Shown here one piece after another: positions 1 to 6,254 of a stretch of 32,016 nt of DNA (position 1 is the stretch's first letter; every line of letters starts with the position of its first letter). Under the pieces are notes generated by a model, which was not told the origin of the DNA, made no database searches, and saw nothing but the letters and a program-made list of their open reading frames with translations. The position numbers and the translations under genes were made by a program. Origin of the DNA: DHVE2 group archaeon (GTDB lineage Archaea; Thermoplasmatota; Thermoplasmata; Thermoplasmatales; Aciduliprofundaceae); contig WAKX01000022.1 in the NCBI GenBank assembly GCA_015523125.1, positions 1 to 32,016 on the forward strand. The letters run 5' to 3'.

Positions 1-82
1 CCCACTCCTCCGGGAGTTCGCCGAGCTCGGTTTTCTTTAATTTCCGTTTCGTATTTAATCCAAGTTCTTTACTTTCTGACAT
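1..82 (-). CDS. hsdS: Type I restriction-modification specificity subunit HsdS, N-terminal 27 residues (truncated by window edge)
   Basis: Minus-strand reading from the ATG at 82 gives 27 residues with no stop before the window edge. They end in Leu-Gly-Glu-Leu-Pro-Glu-Glu-Trp, the kind of lead-in that opens the first target-recognition domain of HsdS proteins (typically a 'lG-x-lPe-x-W' pattern). HsdS recognises the DNA target and pairs with HsdM for methylation. The start shares one base with the stop of the gene before it (TAATG), and a GAGGGG ribosome site lies just upstream, so it is translationally coupled into the same operon. hsdM lies about 4.4 kb upstream in the same orientation, which supports the call. 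Only the first few percent of the gene is visible, so target domains cannot be judged. Confidence 0.72.
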   Translation of the reverse strand, partial: MSESKELGLNTKRKLKKTELGELPEEW

Positions 83-1971
83 TATGATCCCCTCTCTTTA
101 CTCTCTTTAAAATCTTCATCAATTTTCAAACTCATCCCATCAATATATTTTTTGAGTTCTTTTATCATTTTTTTATCTAACTTCTCATACTCAAAAAGCC
201 GAATTATGTCCTTCAGTTTTACATTTCTGAAAGCTCTGTTTACTTTCACCTCATCGGACATGACTTTATATCCGATGTTTTCCTTTTTGAGTATATTTAT
301 CTGTTCCGGTCTAATCGGATGCCAAGTGTAGAAAAATCCAATTTTTCTCTTTTCAGAGGGATATTTTTTGATTTTGTTTTTTAGTTTTTCAATTTCAGTC
401 CCTAAATCATAATTGCTCAGCTCTGTTTTACACTCAATTATTTTTATCTGCTTTTCGTCTTCTATTAGAATATCATGTTCCAAGCCATTTATTTTTTGCC
501 TCCAAACCACTCGCTTATCATTGTCAAAGGATTCCATATAATACACCAGCATCTCCAAAAATGCACCTTTTATATCCTCAAGCAATAATCTCTCAAAGGA
601 CGGATGCATGGTTAGTGCTCTCCACAACTCAAGTTTAGATTTTAAAGGTGATTTGCTCATTAAATATTTCCTGAATTCTTCTTTTGAAATTTCATATTCT
701 GTAATTTCTATCTCATCCCAGTACTTATCTAAATGCTGCTCTATTAGATTATATAACGAAAAATTAAATCCAGAATAGTCGCCGCAGCAATCTAAAAATA
801 TGATCCATCCCGAATAGTCCGCAATACTTCCTCTACTCTCTATTAATATGCCATAGGAATAATCGTGTCCCATATTGTTTGGGTGTATGAATTTTATAAC
901 GAGAAGCTTATCCTCAATTTCATATTCTCGTCTAATATGAATGTTGCCAACAAACAAAGAGAGTATTGTTGGGGTACTATTGAAAATAAGCCCATTTGAA
1001 GAATCAATGACTTCCACAGAATACCACAATAGCAAATAATCCAGATACTCAGATGTACCCAACTTGAGAGTGCTAGGTTTTTCTAACAACTTACCAAATA
1101 ATGATTTGGGAACTGTGGAGGATATAAAAAATAATGGAACTGCACCTAGAAGACCTCCTATTTTTGATTCTATAGGATTGATAATCTCTTTCTCAATAAT
1201 TTCAAAGTATTCATCCAGTTTGACAGTTGAATTTACATTATGCATATTTATAAGTGAGGTATTTTTAATTTTATCGCCTAATAACATGTGCCAGATATAT
1301 TGTAGAGTGTAGGCGTATCCTCTTAATCCCTTCCTCCATTTATCTGTAAACTCAAGTTCCATATACCACCATGAAGGTTTGCCATCAAAGGGGTTTAGAA
1401 TTATTCCCTGGGGATAACCCTGTCTTAGGTCATCTAAAAAGGTAAACACACAATCTATAGTAGCATAATTTAAAAGCTCTGATTTTGAAACGGATATATT
1501 CCTATTCGGCTCAGCATATTCTTCGTATATATTCCTAAAAATTTCGAGGACATTATCACGAAATAACTTTACCGATTTCTTTAACTCCTCTGGAGTTTTT
1601 GAATTTATTACTTTCCTTCTGAACTTATCCAAATTTTTTATTAGATGTGATTTCTCGCAAGTTGATGGAAACTTATTCATTGGAGTACCATTAAATCTCG
1701 CACGATAAAATACAAAATCCTCCTTAAGACCTAAATCTTGTTCAATAGCAAGCAAATAAATGAACGTGTTAAGTGAAGATCCCAATAGAATTTTGAACCC
1801 CTCAAAAACCTCAGGTAATATCATTTTATAATTGCTCCATAACCACTTCTCAAAGTCCTCTACATTCATAGCAATATTAAGCGCATTCCATGAGCCTAGC
1901 ATTAAACTGAATATCTCAGAGCCTAGTGAGTTGTAATCTCTGTCTGTTTTCTGAGATTTGTTTTTAGGCAT
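82..1971 (-). CDS. 629-aa PD-(D/E)XK nuclease-like protein inside a type I R-M operon
   Basis: The start is the ATG at 1971 rather than a longer in-frame reading that runs back into the upstream gene: a GGAGGTG ribosome site lies 6 nt before it, and it overlaps the upstream stop by 8 bp. The protein is 629 aa with no signal peptide. Residues 1-480 match nothing I recognise. The C-terminal part carries a restriction-endonuclease-fold signature: Glu-His-Asp500 on one strand, then Ile-Ile-Glu513-Cys-Lys515, i.e. D-x12-E-x-K, followed by a Lys/Glu-rich helix and another beta strand (Lys-Ile-Gly-Phe-Phe-Tyr). This suggests a metal-dependent nuclease, but the substrate is unknown. It lies between a membrane protein and hsdS and overlaps both, so it is probably co-produced with the R-M system. 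It is not a canonical HsdR: no Walker or DEAD motifs are seen. Confidence 0.6.
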   Translation of the reverse strand: MPKNKSQKTDRDYNSLGSEIFSLMLGSWNALNIAMNVEDFEKWLWSNYKMILPEVFEGFKILLGSSLNTFIYLLAIEQDLGLKEDFVFYRARFNGTPMNKFPSTCEKSHLIKNLDKFRRKVINSKTPEELKKSVKLFRDNVLEIFRNIYEEYAEPNRNISVSKSELLNYATIDCVFTFLDDLRQGYPQGIILNPFDGKPSWWYMELEFTDKWRKGLRGYAYTLQYIWHMLLGDKIKNTSLINMHNVNSTVKLDEYFEIIEKEIINPIESKIGGLLGAVPLFFISSTVPKSLFGKLLEKPSTLKLGTSEYLDYLLLWYSVEVIDSSNGLIFNSTPTILSLFVGNIHIRREYEIEDKLLVIKFIHPNNMGHDYSYGILIESRGSIADYSGWIIFLDCCGDYSGFNFSLYNLIEQHLDKYWDEIEITEYEISKEEFRKYLMSKSPLKSKLELWRALTMHPSFERLLLEDIKGAFLEMLVYYMESFDNDKRVVWRQKINGLEHDILIEDEKQIKIIECKTELSNYDLGTEIEKLKNKIKKYPSEKRKIGFFYTWHPIRPEQINILKKENIGYKVMSDEVKVNRAFRNVKLKDIIRLFEYEKLDKKMIKELKKYIDGMSLKIDEDFKESKERGS

Positions 1972-2992
1972 TGCGGGCACCTCCAAATTTTGACATGTGC
2001 GATAGAACCTCCTCAAATGCTTCAACCCAGCAATCGGTAAAACTCTCCGGCTTCTCCTTTCTCTCCGGCAACTCATTTTCTACTCTTGTTACCATACTTT
2101 CTATTTCCTCAAAAAGATAAAGATTACCTAAGATTGCATTTCGAAGCTCTGTAAAGTCAAGCTTTTCGATATCATTTTTAATTTCCTCAACCTTTTCCTT
2201 AAAATATGATTCGCACAGCTCAATATACAGAGCTTTATCTTTCTTATCTAATTCCTCCAATGCCATTTCTGTTATTTTTATTTCAGAGTCTTCATCCGGT
2301 TTATACGGAAATGCAACGGCTATTTTTTTACTTCTCTCCAGACGCATTAAAATAGGAAATCCCCCTATTGCATTTTTCCTTTTTTTAGCGTTTATTTTTT
2401 CATAAAGCGTTGAATTTTTGTGATTGATGTAGTTTAAAAAATCAAAATACGATATTTTGGAAAATATATTCTTAAATGTTTGTGTGAACGATTTCAGTAC
2501 TTCATCGCTTATTTTTTCTCTATAATACCGCAGATAGAATTGAAATAATCCCGCCAATATTCCTATTGCTGAGATAACACTTACATATTCCGTTATCGAA
2601 TAGTCGAAATGCACAAACCCCAATAAAGAAATCAAACCGATATATCCAACCCATACAATTAAAATGAGAAACAAATCATTGAGGATATTGAAAAAGGATA
2701 AGCGCAAATAAGCAAGGAATTTATCTCTTTTACCTGATTCAAAAACCCATTCCCAAACTTTTTCGGATTCGAATTCATTTGCTGATTTCGATAAAAACCA
2801 TTTCGTCTTTACTAAGATTGCAGATAATAGTAAACCAATAACAAAAATAGTGATGGCTTCAATAACGCTGTTTATAGACAAAATAACGCAGTATAATGCA
2901 AAAATGATTAAGTTAGCAAATAAAAATGATGCCCTTTCGATATAGGTAAGCTTACGTTTAAAATATCTTAAACTTCTTTTATTTGTGCTCAT
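1964..2992 (-). CDS. Four-helix membrane protein with charged cytoplasmic domain, R-M-locus associated
   Basis: 342 aa. The start at 2992 has an AAGGAGGAT ribosome site 4-5 nt upstream. The N-terminal half has four likely membrane segments at about residues 21-40, 43-61, 99-126 and 134-154, with a basic N-terminus (RYFKRK) and a charged 35-residue loop between the second and third. Residues 155-342 are soluble, helical and charge-rich (225-320), likely cytoplasmic. No enzyme motif is visible. The family is not recognised. It sits directly upstream of, and overlaps by 8 bp, the gene for a nuclease-like protein, in a type I R-M operon. A membrane protein beside a nuclease resembles the layout of many defence cassettes with membrane effectors, but that role here is inference from position only. 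It has its own probable promoter at about 3085-3092. Confidence 0.6.
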   Translation of the reverse strand: MSTNKRSLRYFKRKLTYIERASFLFANLIIFALYCVILSINSVIEAITIFVIGLLLSAILVKTKWFLSKSANEFESEKVWEWVFESGKRDKFLAYLRLSFFNILNDLFLILIVWVGYIGLISLLGFVHFDYSITEYVSVISAIGILAGLFQFYLRYYREKISDEVLKSFTQTFKNIFSKISYFDFLNYINHKNSTLYEKINAKKRKNAIGGFPILMRLERSKKIAVAFPYKPDEDSEIKITEMALEELDKKDKALYIELCESYFKEKVEEIKNDIEKLDFTELRNAILGNLYLFEEIESMVTRVENELPERKEKPESFTDCWVEAFEEVLSHMSKFGGARNA

Positions 2993-3053
2993 CTACATCC
3001 TCCTTCGATTTATGCTTATTTTCTTCACTCTTCTCTAATGCTGTTTCTGTCAT
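2979..3053 (-). CDS. Possible 24-aa leader peptide before the membrane-protein gene
   Basis: A 24-codon frame starts at ATG 3053 and stops at 2979, overlapping the start of the membrane-protein gene by 14 bp. Its ribosome site GGTGAT lies 4 nt before the ATG, in the same arrangement (GGTGATTAAAATG) as the malic enzyme gene in this window. The peptide is highly charged (Glu/Lys-rich, no hydrophobic stretch). A TATA-like box lies about 35 nt upstream, so the peptide would be the first thing translated from that promoter. Its function may only be translational coupling. Alternatively it is the tail of a decayed gene, since the frame stays open upstream for 13 more codons. Confidence 0.3.
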   Translation of the reverse strand: MTETALEKSEENKHKSKEDVDEHK

Positions 3054-3084
3054 TTTAATCACCAAATCAGCAATATCTGTTTGG

Positions 3085-3092
3085 TTTTTAAA
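3085..3092 (-). promoter_or_regulatory. Candidate TATA box for the membrane protein-nuclease-hsdS part of the locus
   Basis: Minus-strand TTTAAAAA centred near 3088. A start about 26 nt downstream falls near 3062, just before the GGTGAT ribosome site (3058-3063) of the 24-aa frame. This would let the downstream genes be expressed apart from hsdM. Confidence 0.35.
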
Positions 3093-3111
3093 TTACTTTT
3101 TTGAACCAAAA

Positions 3112-3141
3112 TTGGTAACCCTCTTGGTAAACACTTGGAAA
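3112..3141 (+). repeat. Three tandem TTGG(T/A)AA repeats, 11-12 bp apart
   Basis: TTGGTAA at 3112, TTGGTAA at 3124 and TTGGAAA at 3135 lie about one helical turn apart, directly upstream of the TATA-like box at 3146-3153. They also flank the divergent TATA at 3085-3092. Helical phasing next to two promoters suggests an operator, but the copies are short and AT-rich. The 8-mer TGGTAAAC inside the second copy also occurs in the hsdM promoter region (6211-6218). Confidence 0.35.
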
Positions 3142-3145
3142 CCAT

Positions 3146-3153
3146 TACATATA
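3146..3153 (+). promoter_or_regulatory. Candidate TATA box for a small RNA
   Basis: Plus-strand TACATATA centred near 3149.5, about 26 nt before the first base pair of the predicted RNA fold at 3173. This is the usual archaeal TATA-to-start distance. Confidence 0.4.
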
Positions 3154-3172
3154 CTCGAGTAAATTGCTCTTT

Positions 3173-3237
3173 GCGGATAAGCCTCCGGCTCGCGCTGTGT
3201 ACCGGATGGTGCACGTCTCCCCGCGCCGTGGGGCCGC
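3173..3237 (+). ncRNA. Candidate structured small RNA, GC-rich, four stems
   Basis: A 65-nt block is markedly GC-rich against AT-rich flanks, often a mark of structured RNA in AT-rich archaeal DNA. On the plus strand it folds as a closed multibranch: outer stem GCGG (3173-3176) with CCGC (3234-3237); hairpin AGCC/GGCT (3180-3190, loop TCC); a 7-bp hairpin 3197-3203 with 3208-3214 (loop GGAT); and a 6-bp hairpin 3219-3224 with 3228-3233 (loop GCC). Two pairs are G-U wobbles (3200-3211 and 3223-3229) that would be C-A mismatches in the complement, which favours the plus strand. A TATA-like box lies about 26 nt upstream, and a T-tract (TTTTTCTCTTT) follows at once. It is not a tRNA: there are no standard arm lengths or T-loop. 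Function is unknown. A 66-codon minus-strand frame (3059-3259) overlaps it. Confidence 0.45.
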
Positions 3238-3319
3238 TTTTTCTCTTTCTGTCGCTCATCTATTTCACCTCAATTTTTCGGGGAAAGATTTATTTACCAT
3301 GATATTCATACACCTCCAT

Positions 3320-3348
3320 GCAGGTAGTTCCTCGTCGGCATTACCTGC
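3320..3348. repeat. Inverted repeat in the gap after the 361-aa gene
   Basis: GCAGGTA (3320-3326) pairs perfectly with TACCTGC (3342-3348) around a 15-nt loop. A 9-bp palindrome-like CCGA-A-TCGG adjoins it at 3349-3357. It lies about 25 nt past the stop of the minus-strand 361-aa gene. No T-run follows on that strand, so it does not look like a terminator. It could be an mRNA processing or stability element, or a protein site. Confidence 0.35.
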
Positions 3349-3372
3349 CCGAATCGGATACTAAATACTAAT

Positions 3373-4458
3373 TCAAATACCACTTTTTATTTTTCTGTTG
3401 AGTTCTTTTCCTTTGATCACCTTTATATCGTACATATCTTGATATGTTTTAGCTATCTTCTTAGATTTTTCACCCACATATACCATAATATCCCCGTTTT
3501 TTATTTTGTCCGTATCAATGTAAGGATCAAATAGCTGAAAACTTCCGTTCAACATAAATGCGTATGTTGCAGCGTTAATATACACGTCGGTTTTTGGTAG
3601 AATTTTTGAAAATTTAATCTCTTTTTCTTCTTCGTTAATATGAACCACGCCTTTGAAATATTCCTTGATACGATCAACCAATATGAAGACCATCGGATGT
3701 GCTAAATAATTAGAAAAATTTATTTTGTTATCATTGTACCACACATATTTGTTAAGAACTTTGTCATCCAAAAATCTGACATTAACGGGAAAATAGCCGT
3801 CCCAAACCTTTTCAATGTTTTCTGGTTTCAGATGCAACTTTTGATTTTTTAGTTTTATATCCGTTAAAAAAGCAATTAAATCCGCAATAGATATTAAAGG
3901 ATTACACTCATCTCCGTGGGAGTAAATTTTCATATTGGTTCCTACTCGCATCACTAAATCATCCCATGCACGGGTACTTTTAGAGGAAAAACTATCTATG
4001 AGATACTTTGTACTTTCATCGTATTTGGGCAGTGCTGTCCATGCAGTCAGATAGGAGAACATGGGAGATAAATTCCTCAAAAAATCCTCTGTTTTTATCT
4101 CTTTTACAGGTGCGTATACACCTCCCACAGTAACAAAATTCACCTTCTTTGGAGGTAATATAACATAGGACACATGCACATAATCAATAAACGGCGTAAT
4201 TTCATCAATAATATGATCCGCAAACGGTATAGCCCTTTTCATAGTAAACTCCTCAATAAGATCGCGGAAAGAGTAAATTAATCGATTTGTATATGACTCG
4301 AAACTTTTTTTGTATTTTTGGATGAGCTCTCCATACTGATTTTTAATTTCTTCGTCAGAACCATTAAATTTAACTCCCACTCCTAAAGGCGTATAAAACT
4401 CATGACCTACAACGTTTCGAACTCTAAACTCCTTTGCGTCAAAGGCCATACTTCTCAT
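3373..4458 (-). CDS. Unknown 361-aa protein co-translated with HsdM
   Basis: Starts at ATG 4458, overlapping the hsdM stop (ATGA) with a GGGTGAT ribosome site, so it is very likely made together with HsdM. It is 361 aa, soluble, with no signal or membrane segment. I do not recognise the family with confidence. Around residues 180-200 it has His-Gly-Asp-Glu-Cys-Asn-Pro-Leu-Ile-Ser-Ile-Ala-Asp-Leu-Ile-Ala, resembling the 'Q/S-I-A-D-L-I-A' helix near the C-terminus of DUF3800-type RNase H-fold proteins. An acidic strand (Asp-Glu-Ile...Phe-Ile-Asp-Tyr) at about 85-95 could be its partner. The resemblance is weak and should be treated as a hint only. Position suggests a role in the R-M system or a linked defence function. 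A 319-bp gap separates it from the next gene of the locus. Confidence 0.55.
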   Translation of the reverse strand: MRSMAFDAKEFRVRNVVGHEFYTPLGVGVKFNGSDEEIKNQYGELIQKYKKSFESYTNRLIYSFRDLIEEFTMKRAIPFADHIIDEITPFIDYVHVSYVILPPKKVNFVTVGGVYAPVKEIKTEDFLRNLSPMFSYLTAWTALPKYDESTKYLIDSFSSKSTRAWDDLVMRVGTNMKIYSHGDECNPLISIADLIAFLTDIKLKNQKLHLKPENIEKVWDGYFPVNVRFLDDKVLNKYVWYNDNKINFSNYLAHPMVFILVDRIKEYFKGVVHINEEEKEIKFSKILPKTDVYINAATYAFMLNGSFQLFDPYIDTDKIKNGDIMVYVGEKSKKIAKTYQDMYDIKVIKGKELNRKIKSGI

Positions 4459-6170
4459 TTTATCACCCTCAGATACTCCTCGATCTTCCCGTTTATTTTT
4501 CTCATCTCCTCGTCAATTCTCTTTATCTCTTCCCATTCTTTTTCCACATCGATCTCTTCTTCCTCGATCTCCGGGAACGCGTAGAGTGTCACGTTGAGAT
4601 TGTAATCGTTATCCTTGATTTCCTCTAAATCCACAACCCTCGCAAATCCGTCGTCGTCGTTGAAATCTTCGTACGCTTTTACTATCCGCTCTATATTCTT
4701 CTCGCTCAAAATGTTCAATTTGCGCACGTCCGGGTGCTTCTCGTACTCCTGCGAAGCGTTGATGAACAGTATTTTCCCTTTCCTCTCCTCCTTCTTTTCC
4801 TTGTTGAACACTATTATCGCCCCGGGCGCGCCGGTGTTGTAGAACAGCTTCTCGGGAAGTAAAATAACCGCCTCCACCAGATCCTTCTCAACGATTTTCT
4901 CCCTTATTTTTTTCTCCCTTCCCCCGCGGAACAGTGCGCCATTATCTATGACTACGCCTACCATTCTCCGCGATGAATAAAGCATGTGCTGTATCCACGC
5001 CCAGTCGGCGCTCTGCTTCGTTGGAAAACCGAACTTAAAGCGTTCCTGCCAGAATTCGCCGTTCTTTAGCTTATTCTCATCGTAGCCGTCCTGATTCCAC
5101 GGTGGATTTGCAATCACAATGTCAAAAATTCTGGGCTTTCCCCCGTGCATTATTTTGGGATAGAGCAGGGAATCACCTACCCGAATATCCGCGCTCTTGA
5201 TGTCGTGGATTATTAGATTCATCTTGCAGAGCCCGAAGGTAACCGGATTGTACTCCTGCCCGTATAGAAATAGCTTTCTCACCTCCTTCCCGTATTTCTC
5301 CTCCACATTCCGATAAGACTCAATTAACATACCTCCAGAGCCAACGGCGGGATCGTACACCTTCTCGCCGGGCTTCGGGGCAACTATGCGAACCAGCAGC
5401 TTAATCACTTCCCGCGGCGTGTAAACTTCTCCCTCCTTGGCTTTGAGAGGCGCGAAATAGCGGAGAATCCATTCGTAGGCATCGCCCAAAACATCCGAAG
5501 AAACCGTTCCTAAATTGATCTCGCTGAATATCTCCATCAATTGATGCAAAATCTGCAAATTCTCTCGATTTGTTGTAAATGATATGAACTCCACGCTGTT
5601 GAACACTCCCCGCAGCTCCGGATTCATCTCGGCGATTTTCTTCATCGCATTGCTGAGCCGCTCTGGAAGGGTGTTCACATCCTTTCTTATCTCGTCCCAT
5701 AGAAACTCTTCGGGAATTGAGAACGTGTGAAAATCCGGATTTTTCGCTTCTTCCTTTGCGATTTTCTCGGGTATCCCGTCTTCAATCAGCTCCTGCACCT
5801 TGTTCCTGTACTCTTCCATCCACCTGTCGCTTATCCTTTTGAGAAATAGGAGAATGAGAATGTATTTGTAATCAACCCGAGTCCTGATCAGATCAGCAGC
5901 CTTCTTCAAAAGCCCTTCTAAATCCCCACGGGTGAACTCTTCCTTTTTCCTCACTAACCGGTAAATTTTCACCCGCCTATCCTCGATATCCACCCGCTCT
6001 CTTAAAAGCCCTTCTTTCTTTATGTCGGATAGAATTCTGGACACTTCCTCAATCTCATCGCCAAATTTCTCATTCAACACGCGATACGCTTCCTCGCGCC
6101 CGAACTCTTCATCTCCGAAGTTCTCCAAAAGGCACTCGTATCTTCTCTGAATCCATGGTTTTAGCCCCAT
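4455..6170 (-). CDS. hsdM: Type I restriction-modification methyltransferase subunit HsdM with N-terminal winged-helix extension
   Basis: Adenine N6-methyltransferase subunit of a type I R-M system, acting on DNA with HsdS. 571 aa from ATG 6170. A GTG two codons upstream is possible, but the TATA box centred at 6196.5 puts the transcript start on the 6170 ATG, which suggests a leaderless message. Residues about 8-75 look like a winged helix (alternating helices, then a charged beta wing), which usual HsdM lacks. The HsdM N-terminal helical domain follows (about 83-230). The SAM site Asp-Pro-Ala-Val-Gly-Ser-Gly-Gly is at 273-280, preceded by Tyr-Thr-Pro-Arg-Glu-Val. The catalytic motif Asn-Pro-Pro-Trp is at 355-358. 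First gene of the locus; it overlaps the next gene by 4 bp. The motifs are intact, so it is probably active. Confidence 0.95.
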   Translation of the reverse strand: MGLKPWIQRRYECLLENFGDEEFGREEAYRVLNEKFGDEIEEVSRILSDIKKEGLLRERVDIEDRRVKIYRLVRKKEEFTRGDLEGLLKKAADLIRTRVDYKYILILLFLKRISDRWMEEYRNKVQELIEDGIPEKIAKEEAKNPDFHTFSIPEEFLWDEIRKDVNTLPERLSNAMKKIAEMNPELRGVFNSVEFISFTTNRENLQILHQLMEIFSEINLGTVSSDVLGDAYEWILRYFAPLKAKEGEVYTPREVIKLLVRIVAPKPGEKVYDPAVGSGGMLIESYRNVEEKYGKEVRKLFLYGQEYNPVTFGLCKMNLIIHDIKSADIRVGDSLLYPKIMHGGKPRIFDIVIANPPWNQDGYDENKLKNGEFWQERFKFGFPTKQSADWAWIQHMLYSSRRMVGVVIDNGALFRGGREKKIREKIVEKDLVEAVILLPEKLFYNTGAPGAIIVFNKEKKEERKGKILFINASQEYEKHPDVRKLNILSEKNIERIVKAYEDFNDDDGFARVVDLEEIKDNDYNLNVTLYAFPEIEEEEIDVEKEWEEIKRIDEEMRKINGKIEEYLRVIK

Positions 6171-6192
6171 AACCACAAATCGCTATAGTACT

Positions 6193-6200
6193 ATTTAAAT
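6193..6200 (-). promoter_or_regulatory. TATA box of hsdM
   Basis: The palindromic ATTTAAAT is centred about 26 nt before ATG 6170, with no ribosome site between, which suggests a leaderless hsdM mRNA. An inverted repeat lies just upstream. Confidence 0.5.
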
Positions 6201-6212
6201 TTTTCTAAAATG

Positions 6213-6239
6213 GTAAACCTCTTAAGCGATGTGGTTTAC
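6213..6239. promoter_or_regulatory. Inverted repeat upstream of hsdM TATA, possible operator
   Basis: GTAAACC (6213-6219) and GGTTTAC (6233-6239) form a perfect 7-bp inverted repeat with half-sites 20 bp apart, two helical turns, on one DNA face. It sits just upstream of the hsdM TATA box. The left arm, as TGGTAAAC, also occurs in the tandem repeats at 3112-3141. A dimeric regulator of R-M expression is a reasonable guess. Confidence 0.4.
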
Positions 6240-6254
6240 AAAAAAGAAAAAGAT
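6240..6254 (-). terminator. T-rich terminator of the malic enzyme-sucC-sucD operon
   Basis: Directly after the sucD stop the minus strand reads TCTTTTTCTTTTTT, the oligo-T form typical of archaeal termination, between two convergent functional units. Confidence 0.5.

Noticed and set aside
82-1971. HsdR restriction subunit
   Set aside because: No Walker A, DEAD/DEAH or other helicase motifs in the 629 aa; only a short PD-(D/E)XK-like core.
82-2076. Longer 664-aa reading of the nuclease-like gene
   Set aside because: The extra 35 residues lie inside the upstream gene in another frame; GGAGGTG points to ATG 1971.
3173-3237. Reading the GC-rich block as a tRNA
   Set aside because: The outer stem is 4 bp, the middle hairpin has a 4-nt loop, and there is no T-loop consensus or anticodon loop of 7 with a 5-bp stem.
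3059-3259. 66-codon minus-strand frame with a GAGGTGA ribosome site
   Set aside because: Its first third is the antisense of the foldable GC-rich block. It uses CGN arginine codons unlike neighbouring genes, the peptide has no recognisable pattern, and its end runs through a probable promoter. Kept only as an alternative to the RNA call.
3164-3364. 66-codon plus-strand frame from a TTG
   Set aside because: No ribosome site; it covers the structured block and the inverted repeat, and the peptide shows no coding character.
5401-5700. 99-codon minus-strand frame within hsdM
   Set aside because: Out-of-frame shadow of the conserved methylase core.
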